A stretch of DNA of 64,000 nt. It comes from Planctomycetaceae bacterium (lineage in GTDB: Bacteria > Planctomycetota > Planctomycetia > Planctomycetales > Planctomycetaceae). Position 1 is the stretch's first letter, and each line of letters starts with the position of its first letter. The stretch spans positions 1 to 64,000 of the forward strand of contig JANSXP010000003.1 of the NCBI GenBank assembly GCA_024742875.1. The letters are read 5' to 3'. Made by a program: the position numbers and the translations under genes. Positions 45,505 to 56,606 of the stretch are shown here, one piece after another. Below the pieces are notes generated by a model. It ran no database searches. It worked only from the letters and a program-made list of their open reading frames with translations, and was not told the origin of the DNA.

Positions 45505-46889
45505 AAAAGGTCGTCGGCACCCTCACTGTCCTGCTGCTCACAGCGGCCGTCGTCGGCCTCGCCCTGCTGCCGGAATCAGACGCCGATCAGACGTTCCGCG
45601 GAGGCCCCACACACACAGCGCGGCGACAGCAGGTCACCGTCAGCGTGATGGAGCAGGGCACGCTGGAAAGTTCCAGCAACGTGGAAATCAAATGCCGTGT
45701 CCGTGGCGACAACACCATCACTTCGGTGGTGGAAAGCGGGGCGATTGTGGAGCCCGGCGATGTGCTCGTCACGCTGGAGACTCTGGCGATTGACGAAGAA
45801 ATCAGCGAGCGGACCAAGTTCTACCACCTGTCCGAATCACAGGCGGCCCGCTCAGCGGCGGATGTGGCCCGCGCGAAACTCGCCATCCGGGAATATGAAG
45901 AGGGACGGTTCGTGAAGGAACTGGCCGATCTGCAGAAACAGCTGGCTGTGGCGGAGTCTCGACTGCTGAACGCCCGCAACCGACTCAAGCACTCCGAAAT
46001 GATGCAGCGCAGCGAATACGCCAGTGATCTGGAAGTGGAAGAGCGGAACTTTGCTGTGGACCAGGCGGAACTCAACGTCAACCTGGTAAAAACACAAATC
46101 GACGTGCTGGAAAACTTCACCAAGAAGGAAGAGGTGGTGCGGCTCAAAGGCGAACTGGCCGTCGCCGAGGCCACCCACGAAGCGGACGTGGAACGCGCCC
46201 TGGCGGACAAAAAGCGGCTGGAACGCGCCCGCGAAGAACTGCAGTACTGCACAATCGCCGCCCAGTCAGCCGGCCTGGTGATTTATCCCAACTCGGAAGA
46301 ATGGAAAGACGCGCCCGACGTGGAAGAGGGGGCCACCGTCCACAAAGATCAGATTTTGCTGCTGATGCCGGACCTGGATCAGATGCAGGTGAAGGTGGGC
46401 ATTCACGAATCCATGATCGACCGCATCGCACCCGGCATGAAAGCTGTGGTCACACTCAACAAAACGGTGATGGAAGGCGAAGTCAGTTTTGTGGCCTCGG
46501 TGGCCAAACCCGCCGGCTGGTGGACGGGAAATGTGGTGAAGTACGACGTGATCGTCAGCCTGCCACAAACAGACGGATTGAAACCCGGCATGAGTGTGGA
46601 GGTGGAAATACTGATGGCCACTCATAATGACGTCGTGGCTGTGCCGGCCGCAGCCGTGATGGAGACGGCAGACGGCTTTGCCTGCTGGGTGACAGACGGC
46701 GTGACGGCCACACGACGCGAAGTCACTCTGGGCGACAGCAACGACATGCTGATTGTCGTCACCGAGGGAATTTCTGCCGGCGAAGACGTGGTCCTCGACC
46801 CTCTTGCCAATGTGCCCGCCGCGCAGCAGGAGGCCGCTCGCATCATGCAGGATGCCGCCAGTCAGGGCCCCAGTCTGATTGATCTTTAA
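45501..46889 (+). CDS. HlyD/MacA-type periplasmic adaptor 2
   Basis: A 462-aa paralogue of the adjacent adaptors. N-terminal hydrophobic segment (LTVLLLTAAVVGLALL), lipoyl halves (VSVMEQGTLESSSNVEIKC and CTIAAQSAGLVIYP), a coiled-coil hairpin (about 90-230), and a barrel domain with MQVKVGIHESMIDRIAPGMK, WWTGNVVKYDVIVSLP and LKPGMSVEVEIL. It starts at a GTG overlapping the previous stop (GTGA), so it is translationally coupled. No distinguishing motif separates its job from adaptors 1 and 3; the three may mix in one hexamer or serve different conditions. Confidence 0.9.
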   Translation: MKKVVGTLTVLLLTAAVVGLALLPESDADQTFRGGPTHTARRQQVTVSVMEQGTLESSSNVEIKCRVRGDNTITSVVESGAIVEPGDVLVTLETLAIDEEISERTKFYHLSESQAARSAADVARAKLAIREYEEGRFVKELADLQKQLAVAESRLLNARNRLKHSEMMQRSEYASDLEVEERNFAVDQAELNVNLVKTQIDVLENFTKKEEVVRLKGELAVAEATHEADVERALADKKRLERAREELQYCTIAAQSAGLVIYPNSEEWKDAPDVEEGATVHKDQILLLMPDLDQMQVKVGIHESMIDRIAPGMKAVVTLNKTVMEGEVSFVASVAKPAGWWTGNVVKYDVIVSLPQTDGLKPGMSVEVEILMATHNDVVAVPAAAVMETADGFACWVTDGVTATRREVTLGDSNDMLIVVTEGISAGEDVVLDPLANVPAAQQEAARIMQDAASQGPSLIDL

Positions 46890-46919
46890 GTTTCCCCTTC
46901 GTGCCAGGCGATCTGTAAC

Positions 46920-48368
46920 GTGTCGGAACGACCAGCCCAGCCCAAGCTTCCTCAAGCGCCATCCGGCGCTGCACTGCGACGTGGCCTCGCCGTCGCCGGA
47001 GTGATGACGCTGGCCTGCGCGGCCGCCATGCTCGCCCGCAGTTTTTCCACCGAACCACCCCGCGTGCAGCTCACCCATCGCATCACCCGCGGAGACCTGG
47101 TCGTCACAGTGAGCGAGCAGGGGATGCTGGAAAGCGAAAACAATCTGGAGATCAAATCGAAAGTTCGCGGCAGGAACGCCGTGCTGTGGATCATCGAAAG
47201 CGGTTCGTTTGTGGAGCAGGGCGACGAACTGGTACGTCTGGACGCGCTGAGTATTCAGGAGCAAATCGACGAACGGACGAAATTTGCCAACTGGTCCCAG
47301 TCGGCCGCCGATGGCTCTGCGGCGCGCGTGGCGCGGGCTGAGATCGCGGTGTCGGAATATGAAGAAGGTCGCTACCGCACGCAGGTCCTGTCGCTGGAGA
47401 AAGAGCTGGCCGTGGCCGAGGCATCCTTGCGGAACGCGACCGACCGTCTGCAGCACGTGAAGACCATGGCACAAAGCGGATACATCGGTGATCTGGAGGT
47501 GGAGGAATCAGAATTTGCCGTTGAGCAGCAGCGTCTCAACCTGGAGCTGAAACGCACCGAGCTGGACGTGCTTCGCAACTTCACTCACAAAGAGCAGATG
47601 CAGACGCTCAAAGGCAACCTGCAGTCTGTGACGGCGCAGCACAAAGCCAACGAAGAACGGGCGACGGCCGATGCGTCGCGTCGCGATCGGGCGGTCGAGG
47701 AACTCGATTACTGCGTGATTCGTGCGGAACAAAGCGGACTGGTCATTCATCCCAATGCGGCCAAATGGGAGTCGGGCCCCATCGCGGAAGGCACCAATGT
47801 TCACAAGGACCAGCTGCTGCTGCTGATGCCCGACCTGCAGACCATGCAGGTCAAAGTCGGGGTCCACGAAGACACGGTGAAACGCGTGAAACCCGGCCAG
47901 AATGCAATGGTGGCGATGGCGGAAGGCACGCTCACCGGGACAGTCACCGAAGTGGCCTCCATTACAAAGCCGGCCGGCTGGTGGACGGGCAATCAGGTGC
48001 GCTACGACACTCAGATATCGCTGCCCCCTCAGCCATGGCTGCGGCCCGGCATGAGTGCCGAGGTCGAAATCACGGTCGCCACCCACACCGACGTGCTGTT
48101 GATTCCCGTTGCCGCGGTCATCGAAACTGACAAAGCAGCATTCTGCTGGGTGCAGACATCAGACGGCCCACAGCGGCGACAGATCACACTGGGAGACACC
48201 GACGACGTCTATGCGATTGTGACCGCCGGACTGGAAGAAGGCGACCCGGTGCTGCTGAACGTGAGCGCCTACGAGCGGCCCACCGGCGACTCCAACCCCA
48301 GCGAGCCATCGCCAACGGAGGATGCCGCCCCCTCCTCTGATCGTGACAAGGGTGAGGCAGCAGATTGA
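46920..48368 (+). CDS. HlyD/MacA-type periplasmic adaptor 3
   Basis: A 482-aa paralogue. GTG start 30 bases after adaptor 2, with AGGCGA upstream. Membrane segment about 23-42 (LAVAGVMTLACAAAMLARSF), lipoyl halves (VTVSEQGMLESENNLEIKS and CVIRAEQSGLVIHP), a coiled-coil hairpin (about 110-240), and barrel blocks MQVKVGVHEDTVKRVKPG and WLRPGMSAEVEITV. The C-terminal tail is Pro/Ser/Glu-rich and the stop overlaps the permease TTG start (TTGA). In sequence order it is the adaptor nearest the permease. Confidence 0.9.
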   Translation: MSERPAQPKLPQAPSGAALRRGLAVAGVMTLACAAAMLARSFSTEPPRVQLTHRITRGDLVVTVSEQGMLESENNLEIKSKVRGRNAVLWIIESGSFVEQGDELVRLDALSIQEQIDERTKFANWSQSAADGSAARVARAEIAVSEYEEGRYRTQVLSLEKELAVAEASLRNATDRLQHVKTMAQSGYIGDLEVEESEFAVEQQRLNLELKRTELDVLRNFTHKEQMQTLKGNLQSVTAQHKANEERATADASRRDRAVEELDYCVIRAEQSGLVIHPNAAKWESGPIAEGTNVHKDQLLLLMPDLQTMQVKVGVHEDTVKRVKPGQNAMVAMAEGTLTGTVTEVASITKPAGWWTGNQVRYDTQISLPPQPWLRPGMSAEVEITVATHTDVLLIPVAAVIETDKAAFCWVQTSDGPQRRQITLGDTDDVYAIVTAGLEEGDPVLLNVSAYERPTGDSNPSEPSPTEDAAPSSDRDKGEAAD

Positions 48369-49687
48369 TTTTTCAGTTCTTTCAGACCGTCGTCCTGGGC
48401 ATCAAAAGCCTGATGGTGCAAAAGCTCCGCGCGGGGCTGGCCGCACTGGGAATCTTCATTGGCACGGCCACCGTGATCTGGCTGGTCGCGATGGGAGAAG
48501 GTGTCAGCTTTCGTGCCCAGCAGCAGATTCTGGAACTGGGCGCCAGGAATATTATCGTCCGCACCAAGCAGCCCAACGAGGGTGAGCAGGACGCGGCGAA
48601 CCGGGTGAAGACCTACGGCCTGCTGCGAGCCGACTATCGACGAATCGTGGAGAACATTCCCAACATCAGCCGCGCCATTCCCATGCGGGAACTGCGATTC
48701 GAACTGCGGCTGGGTGATCGCACGGCAGACGCCAAACTGGTGGGCTGCGTGGAGGATTATCTGGCACTCAACCGCCTGGAAATGGCCCGCGGTCGCTGGC
48801 TGTCATCGCGGGATCGTGGCAAAAAAGTAGTGGTCCTCGCCAGCGATACGGCGCGGAGGCTGTTCCCCTTTGAAAATCCGATCGGTCGCACCATCTGGGT
48901 GGGCGCCGAGTTTTACACGGTGATCGGCCAGACGCGTGATCGCACGGCGTCGGCCGCGATTGGCGGCAGCCTGGACTCCCGTGACTACAACCTGGACGCT
49001 TATATTCCGCTGAAAACCCTGCGTCAGCGAGTGGGTGATCTGGTAATGAAACGCGTGGGAGGCGGTCAGGGCTTCAACTTCATTGGTGAAGATGTGGAGC
49101 TCAGTCAGATCACGGTGGAAGTGGAGAACATCGAGGAAGTCGATGAAACGGCGCAGATCATCGAAACCCTGCTCAAAAAATATCACGAGAAGGAAGACTA
49201 TGCCGTGGTTGTACCGCGTGAACTGCTGCGACAGGCAGAACGCACGCGGACAATGTTCAACGTGCTGCTGGTCGTCATCGCCGGCATCTCTCTGCTGGTG
49301 GGCGGCATTGGCATCATGAACATCATGCTGGCCACCGTGACGGAACGTACGCGGGAGATTGGCATCCGTCGCGCCCTGGGCGCCACACGGACCGACATCA
49401 TCAGCCAGTTTCTGATTGAAACCGTCGTGCTCACGGCCAGTGGCGGTCTTCTGGGCGTGCTGTTTGGTCTGTCTGTGGGGCCGATTTTTGAAACACTGAA
49501 ACGCGCCGTGCTGACATTTTCCCCCGAGTCACTGCCGCCCATCGTGCAGACGCTGGAACCTCGTATTGCTCCCTGGTCTGTCGTGCTGTCACTGGCCATT
49601 TCTCTGGGGGTCGGCGTCCTGTTTGGCGTCTATCCCGCTCGCAAGGCCGCGTTTCTGGATCCTATTGAAGCGCTGCGTCACGAATAA
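48365..49687 (+). CDS. MacB/FtsX-type ABC transporter permease
   Basis: A 440-aa protein. The plan is that of stand-alone MacB permeases: one N-terminal membrane helix (about 15-45), a periplasmic MacB-PCD domain (about 50-260, with IIVRTKQPN and LNRLEMARGRWL), then three C-terminal helices of the FtsX domain (about 295-325, 350-380, 400-430) with GGIGIMNIMLATVTERTREI and GIRRALGATRTDI. These systems use ATP to drive mechanotransmission across the periplasm rather than membrane translocation. It starts at TTG 48365, overlapping the adaptor 3 stop (TTGA), and lies 16 bases before the ATPase gene. Confidence 0.92.
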   Translation: MIFQFFQTVVLGIKSLMVQKLRAGLAALGIFIGTATVIWLVAMGEGVSFRAQQQILELGARNIIVRTKQPNEGEQDAANRVKTYGLLRADYRRIVENIPNISRAIPMRELRFELRLGDRTADAKLVGCVEDYLALNRLEMARGRWLSSRDRGKKVVVLASDTARRLFPFENPIGRTIWVGAEFYTVIGQTRDRTASAAIGGSLDSRDYNLDAYIPLKTLRQRVGDLVMKRVGGGQGFNFIGEDVELSQITVEVENIEEVDETAQIIETLLKKYHEKEDYAVVVPRELLRQAERTRTMFNVLLVVIAGISLLVGGIGIMNIMLATVTERTREIGIRRALGATRTDIISQFLIETVVLTASGGLLGVLFGLSVGPIFETLKRAVLTFSPESLPPIVQTLEPRIAPWSVVLSLAISLGVGVLFGVYPARKAAFLDPIEALRHE

Positions 49688-49703
49688 CGTCAGGGGCCCG
49701 TCT

Positions 49704-50399
49704 GTGTCTGTTGAAGACCAAATCGCATTTCGCGTCGAAGACCTCTGCAGAAGCTATTTTCTGAAAGGGGAAACGGTCCACGCGCTCAAGGGCGTTTCGT
49801 TTGATGTGCTGGCCGGGGAATACATCGCCATCATGGGCCCCTCCGGATCGGGCAAGAGCACGCTGCTGAATGTGCTGGGCTGTCTGGACCGTCCCACCAG
49901 CGGCCGCTACATCCTGGCGGGCGACGATGTGGCCACTTTGAACGACTACCAGCTGTCCCGCATTCGCGGACAGCGCATCGGCTTTGTGTTTCAGTCGTAC
50001 AATTTGCTGCAGCAGTTAAACGTGCTGGAAAACATCAAAGTTCCGCTGCAGTATCAGGGACTGGTGGGCAGTGAAGCCGACGTACTGTGCCAGCATCTGG
50101 CCGAACGCGTGGGCCTGGGCAATCGTCTGTATCACCGCCCCACCGAACTGTCTGGCGGTCAGCAGCAGCGCGTGGCGATTGCCCGCAGCCTGGTCAACGA
50201 TCCCTACTTCATCCTGGCCGACGAAGCCACTGGCAACCTCGACTCCAAAACCACAGACGAAGTGCTGGACCTGTTTGAGACGCTGAACAACGATGGCAAG
50301 ACCATCATCATGATTACGCATGAGGACGAGGTGGCCGCCCGCTCTAAACGTGTGATCCGCCTGCGGGACGGACTCATTGAGTCAGACACGCGGAACTGA
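49704..50399 (+). CDS. MacB/LolD-type ABC transporter ATPase
   Basis: A 231-aa protein with all nucleotide-binding motifs: Walker A GPSGSGKST, Q-loop VFQSYNLL, signature LSGGQQQR, Walker B ILADEATGNLD and the H-switch MITHED. SYFLKGETVHALKGVSFDVL is the usual MacB/LolD opening. It powers the permease encoded 16 bases upstream. GTG 49704 with AGGGG upstream is the start; longer in-frame starts lie inside the permease gene. Last gene of the exporter operon, ending 22 bases from the convergent DUF1501 gene. Confidence 0.95.
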   Translation: MSVEDQIAFRVEDLCRSYFLKGETVHALKGVSFDVLAGEYIAIMGPSGSGKSTLLNVLGCLDRPTSGRYILAGDDVATLNDYQLSRIRGQRIGFVFQSYNLLQQLNVLENIKVPLQYQGLVGSEADVLCQHLAERVGLGNRLYHRPTELSGGQQQRVAIARSLVNDPYFILADEATGNLDSKTTDEVLDLFETLNNDGKTIIMITHEDEVAARSKRVIRLRDGLIESDTRN

Positions 50400-50421
50400 C
50401 TGTCGTGGCCAGCGACGCTGA

Positions 50422-51924
<1,503 letters not shown>

Positions 51925-51968
51925 CAGTGGGCTTTCCCTTTGTTACGCGAAGACAGCAGGACGGGCGG

Positions 51969-54731
51969 CTAGGGCAGAAAGGCAAACTCATTGCTGTTGA
52001 TCAGTGCGCGACACACCAGCGACAGATCGAACGTCTGTGCCAGTTCCACACACTGTGTTCGTTCTGACTCATCCGGCAGGCGACACAGCAGAATGCGAAA
52101 ACACTCATCCACAGCCGCCGACGGATCGTCCCCAGCGGCCTGGCGAGCGCGCTGGGCGATGCGACCTGACTGATCCATCACGAAATCGCTGTTCATCAGA
52201 TTGAGCGCCTGCAGGGGTGTGGTGGAAACCGGGCGACGGGCACGCACCTGACCGCAGTCAGGAAAATCAAAGGCGGTAAACATGCGATCATCCACGCGAC
52301 GCATGCGTTCCTGGTACAGCATCCGCCGCCAGGTGGACGGGCCGAAGTTGTCAACCACCTGCCATTGAGCGTAGGTCTTCTTTTCATTGTGAATGCGGTA
52401 ACTGCGACCGCCGATGGTCGTGTCCAGACAGCCGGAGGCCTGCAGAATGGAATCACGAATCACCTCCGCTTCCACTCGCTTAGGGGGGAAACGCCACAGC
52501 AGGGCGGATGAGGCATCGGCCACCAGACCGCGTTCGACGGGCGCACTGGACTGCCGAAACGCGCGAGACATCACGAGCAGTCGAATGGTGTCCTTCATCG
52601 ACCAGGCATCGCCCGCGCGAAAAGTGGGCGTGATCAGTTCGGCGGCCAGCCAGTCCAGCAGCTGCGGATGAGTGGGCAGCGCGCCCGCTTTGCCAAAGTC
52701 GCTGGTCGTGGTCACCAGCCCCTGACCAAACACATGGTGCCAGAGACGATTGGCCATCACTCGTGCCGTGAGCGGATTGTCAGCACTGGAAATCCAGCGG
52801 GCAAACTGCAGGCGGCGGCGAGCGCCGGACGTCTGTGACGTCAGCCCCAGTTCTCCCTCCAGAATGGCAGGGCCTGCGGGAACCGCTTCGTCACGTGGGT
52901 TCTCCGGACTGCCCCGATGCAGCACGCGGGCCATGCCGGCTTTTCCAAACCGCCCCACAAAGCTGCGTCGTGGTCCCTCTTCGCTCAGCGCGGCAATCGC
53001 AGCAGCGATAGCCTGCAGATGGGTTTTGCGGTCCGCATGTTTCTCGGCCAGCTTGCGATTCACGTACCACGTGCCCACCCACGGCTTCCATTCGCCATCG
53101 TCATCCGGCACGTCCATGTCGAATTCGTAGCGGGGCAGAAAGGGCTTCTTACTCAGATAGTCGGTGTCATAAAAGTACTCACGATTGCTGCTCATTCGCA
53201 GGCGATCGATGGACACAGCCGAGGGGAACGTCAGTTCCACCCAGGCTCTGTCTTTGGACTCTTTGCCAAACTGAGCCCGCCAGGTCATCGTGCCAAACTC
53301 GCCGTCCTGCAAACGCTCAATGGGGAAGCGGCCATCCACTCCCAGTTCGGGAAAGCCGGTCAGCTGCGTGCCGAAGTCGGCCGCCGCCAGATTTTGACGC
53401 CGGTCCGCCGGTCCGAAGATCTCCAGTTCATCCAGCCCCACATTCGGCATCTTGAAGCGAATCCGCACCGCCGTGGTGGTGACCGGAGCAAAGTGCAGCT
53501 CCCGGTAGGCGCCCCAGTTTTCTTCCCAGCCGCCCATCTGTTTGAGCTGCTGGCGATGGCTGGCGATTTCCGCCCAGATGGCGTCACCCCGCTGTCGGCG
53601 AGGATGCTCTTTCGAGAACTCCGGAAAGCGGCTGCCAAACTCCACGTCGTCAAAGACGCCCGTCATGGCGTAGTAATCCTGAATGGTGACAGGATCAAAC
53701 TTGTGGTTATGACAGCGGGCGCAGCCCATGGTCAGTCCCATCACTGACGCTCCCACGGTTTGAATCACTTCATCCATGCGATCCGCCCGCGCCTGACGAA
53801 TGGCGGACGGCTCGCGGCCAACCGTGGCGGCCGGCACATGCGGACCAGCCACCAAAAAGCCGGTCGCCTCGCCGGAGCCCAGAGAGTCGCCCGCAATCTG
53901 CTCCTGCAGAAATCGGTCGTAGGGTTTGTCTTCATTGAACGCGCGAACCACATAGTCCCGGTAGATCCACGCATTTTTGCGATACAGATTGGCTTCCGAG
54001 CCGTTGGTCTCCGCCCAGCGAATCACGTCCAGCCAGTGCTGCGCCCAGCGTTCGCCAAAGTGGGGCGACGCCAGCAGTCGTTCGACCAGCTCGCTGTATG
54101 CGGCATCGGCATCCTGTTCGCTGGCTGTGACGAACGCGTCAGTCTGTGCGGGGGTGGGCGCGAGCCCGGTCAGCACAATTGAGGCGCGACGAATCAGCGT
54201 GCGGGCGTCGGCCGTTTCCGAAAACGTGAGTCCCCGTGCGTTCAGCTGCTGCTGCAAAAAGGCGTCAACAGGGTGAGAGACAGCGGACTGCGGCACCTTC
54301 GGGCGATCGACCGGCTGAAAGGCCCAGTGATCTGACGTGATTTCGTCCACGGCATCCATCTGACCGGGCCACTCGGCGCCCTGCCGAATCCACTCGGTCA
54401 GCAGAGCAATGTGTTCGGGAGGCAGTTTGTCCTGCTCGGGCGGCATCGCCATATCCGGATCGACATGGTTGATCACTTCCACGAGGTAACTTTTGTCCGG
54501 CTCGCCGGGAACCACAGCCGGCTGACCCGAGTCGCCACCACGCAGCAGACGCGGGCGAAAATCCAGTCGCAGGCCGGACTCCTGCTCGTCGGCCCCGTGA
54601 CAATACCAGCAGTTCTCTTCCAGAATCGGCGCGATGTCCCGTTCGAAGTCGATGTCCTCACCCTGTGCGGGCGACCACACCACACTGACCACGCAACCGA
54701 TGATCAAAACCTTCCACGAAAACTGCACCAT
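51969..54731 (-). CDS. PSCyt1-DUF1549-DUF1553 protein with inserted carbohydrate-binding-like domain
   Basis: A 920-aa secreted protein: signal peptide (VLIIGCVVSVVWSPAQGE), then a planctomycete cytochrome C-type domain with the heme motif CWYCH (about residue 42) and a C-terminal Met-rich loop (DPDMAMPPEQDKLP). DUF1549 follows (about 150-370; FGERWAQHWLDVIRWAET, GCARCHNHKFDPVTI) and DUF1553 closes (about 660-915; ANRLWHHVFGQGLVTTTSDF, LMNSDFVMDQSGRIAQRA). Between them, about residues 395-560, sits an F5/8 (discoidin)-like beta-sandwich stretch with WVELTFPSAVSIDRLRMS. ATG 54731 with AAAGG. Pairs with the DUF1501 gene; role unknown. Confidence 0.92.
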   Translation of the reverse strand: MVQFSWKVLIIGCVVSVVWSPAQGEDIDFERDIAPILEENCWYCHGADEQESGLRLDFRPRLLRGGDSGQPAVVPGEPDKSYLVEVINHVDPDMAMPPEQDKLPPEHIALLTEWIRQGAEWPGQMDAVDEITSDHWAFQPVDRPKVPQSAVSHPVDAFLQQQLNARGLTFSETADARTLIRRASIVLTGLAPTPAQTDAFVTASEQDADAAYSELVERLLASPHFGERWAQHWLDVIRWAETNGSEANLYRKNAWIYRDYVVRAFNEDKPYDRFLQEQIAGDSLGSGEATGFLVAGPHVPAATVGREPSAIRQARADRMDEVIQTVGASVMGLTMGCARCHNHKFDPVTIQDYYAMTGVFDDVEFGSRFPEFSKEHPRRQRGDAIWAEIASHRQQLKQMGGWEENWGAYRELHFAPVTTTAVRIRFKMPNVGLDELEIFGPADRRQNLAAADFGTQLTGFPELGVDGRFPIERLQDGEFGTMTWRAQFGKESKDRAWVELTFPSAVSIDRLRMSSNREYFYDTDYLSKKPFLPRYEFDMDVPDDDGEWKPWVGTWYVNRKLAEKHADRKTHLQAIAAAIAALSEEGPRRSFVGRFGKAGMARVLHRGSPENPRDEAVPAGPAILEGELGLTSQTSGARRRLQFARWISSADNPLTARVMANRLWHHVFGQGLVTTTSDFGKAGALPTHPQLLDWLAAELITPTFRAGDAWSMKDTIRLLVMSRAFRQSSAPVERGLVADASSALLWRFPPKRVEAEVIRDSILQASGCLDTTIGGRSYRIHNEKKTYAQWQVVDNFGPSTWRRMLYQERMRRVDDRMFTAFDFPDCGQVRARRPVSTTPLQALNLMNSDFVMDQSGRIAQRARQAAGDDPSAAVDECFRILLCRLPDESERTQCVELAQTFDLSLVCRALINSNEFAFLP

Positions 54732-54992
54732 CGACCTTTGCCCGTTTTTCTGCCGAGAATTTAATTGTCATACAATAACATGATTGGCGGCTGTCCGTCA
54801 AAAGCTTCCCGGAGCGTTTTGCGCGAACAGGAAAAACGGTCGGCGCGGCGGCGACTCAAACAGCGGCAACCGCAGAAGCCGCCGGAACTTCGCGGACTGA
54901 ACTCACCGGCACAGGCCCACCGGGCCGAAGCGGAGCAATTCCGCGCAGCCAAATCGGCAGGCCGTTTTCCGCCTGGAAACAGGAGGGCAGGG

Positions 54993-56606
54993 CTACCGCT
55001 GCAGCGCGGCCTTCCAGCCAGCGTCATGCTGCTCGATCAGCTGCCGCACCAGTTCAGGATGCTCAGCGGCAATGTTGATCGTTTCCGTGGGATCGGACTG
55101 ATGGTCAAACAGTTCCACGTACAAGGGGTTTGCCGACGCATCTCGTCGGTCACGCCAGATCACAATGCGATAGCGATCCGTCCGCATCGTGTACCCCATC
55201 AGGTGCTGCTCAAACAGTTCGCGATTCCATTTGGCTCCCTGCTGCTGCTGGATGCGGGCTTCGACCTGACTAATCAGCGGCCCGAACCAGGTCTCCCGCA
55301 TGCCCTGTGAAAGCGGATTCGCCGCCCACTCCCGCAGCGCCGGGTTGGGATACTGGCTGAACGCGGCCGTCTTCCACGGCTGATCCGGATCGTCCAGCAA
55401 CGGGGCAAAACTATGTCCTTCCAGATGAGCGGGCAGTGGTACGCCGGCCAGTTCACACAGGGTCGGATAGATGTCGACCAGTTCCACGAGCGCATCGGAC
55501 CGACGGCCGGAAGCCTGCATGCCGGGCGCATGAATGATCAGCGGCACGCGGGTGGCAATCTCATAGTTGGTGGCCTTGCCCCACACACCCATGTCGCCCA
55601 GGTGCCAGCCGTGATCGCCCCAGACCACGATGATGGTGTTGTCCAGCACGCCCTGCTGCTGCAGCGCGTCGATCATCAGCCCCAGCTGCGCATCGATGTA
55701 GCTGACACACGCCAGATAGGCGTGCATTAACGTGCGCGCCAGTTTTGGCTCAATGGGCCCCGACTTGGGAATGCCCACACGCGTCCGCAGCTCAAACGAG
55801 GCATGCAGCCCCATCGCAGCGCCGTCTTGAGGCGTGGTGGTCTGCAGCGACAGCGGAATTTCGGCCGGATCGTACAGGTCCCAGTATTTGGCTGGAGCCG
55901 TCCAGTTCAGATGAGGCTTCTTAAATCCCAGTGCCAGAAAGAAGGGCTGATTGGGTTCATCCCTGACCAGTTTTTTCAGTGTGGCGATGGCCCGCTGCGT
56001 TTCATAGCCATCCGGATAGGCGTGATCGGGCACATCGGCTTTCTCAAAGGCAGGCCCGCTCCCCAGCCCCCGCCGCGCGGCCTCACCGTATTTGGCGATC
56101 ATCCGCTGCATGTTGTCAGCCTTCAGCTGATTGTTTTCTGCCAGCGCGTAGCCGCCTTTGGGACGCGGTATGTCTTTGAGCCATTTGACCGGCTGCCTGT
56201 TCCAGGAGCGTCCTTCGTCTGTGTCGCCCTGGTGAAAAATCTTGCCGCAGTAAAACGCATTGTAGCCGTGCGCGATGAAATGCTCCGGCAGCGTCACGAT
56301 GTCAGGCTGCAGTTCCCGCAGTGAGACGTAGTTATGAAACAAGCCCGTGGACTCCGGCCGGGCGCCCGTCATCAAACTGGCCCGAGACGGTCGACAGATG
56401 GCCTGCTGGCAATAGGCACGTTCAAACAGCAATCCTTTTCCGGCCAGTTGATCGAGATGAGGAGAGACGGCGATCCTGGATCCGTAGCAGCCCAGTTCCG
56501 GCCGCAGATCATCGACCGCCACAAACAGGATGTTGGGCCTGTCAGCCGCAGACACCACACCGGTCAGCAACGCACAGAGTGTCAGAATTCGAATGGTGGC
56601 GAACAC
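54993..56606 (-). CDS. Secreted sulfatase (iduronate-2-sulfatase-like)
   Basis: A 537-aa protein. GTG 56606 with GGAG upstream, directly followed by a signal peptide (FATIRILTLCALLTGVVSAA); a frame to 56660 is longer but has no signal-like start. PNILFVAVDDLRPELGCYG gives the metal Asp pair in the VDDLRPELGCYG form of iduronate-2-sulfatase-like enzymes. AICRPSRASLMTGARP is the formylglycine motif; GKIFHQGDTDEGRSW, FFLALGFKKPHLNW and VWGDHGWHLGDMGVWGK are further family blocks. Likely acts on sulfated polysaccharides; substrate unknown. Confidence 0.93.
   Translation of the reverse strand: MFATIRILTLCALLTGVVSAADRPNILFVAVDDLRPELGCYGSRIAVSPHLDQLAGKGLLFERAYCQQAICRPSRASLMTGARPESTGLFHNYVSLRELQPDIVTLPEHFIAHGYNAFYCGKIFHQGDTDEGRSWNRQPVKWLKDIPRPKGGYALAENNQLKADNMQRMIAKYGEAARRGLGSGPAFEKADVPDHAYPDGYETQRAIATLKKLVRDEPNQPFFLALGFKKPHLNWTAPAKYWDLYDPAEIPLSLQTTTPQDGAAMGLHASFELRTRVGIPKSGPIEPKLARTLMHAYLACVSYIDAQLGLMIDALQQQGVLDNTIIVVWGDHGWHLGDMGVWGKATNYEIATRVPLIIHAPGMQASGRRSDALVELVDIYPTLCELAGVPLPAHLEGHSFAPLLDDPDQPWKTAAFSQYPNPALREWAANPLSQGMRETWFGPLISQVEARIQQQQGAKWNRELFEQHLMGYTMRTDRYRIVIWRDRRDASANPLYVELFDHQSDPTETINIAAEHPELVRQLIEQHDAGWKAALQR

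Noticed and set aside
54765-55310. Plus-strand 181-aa frame starting in the DUF1553-sulfatase gap
   Set aside because: Runs antisense into the sulfatase gene and has no ribosome site or motif.
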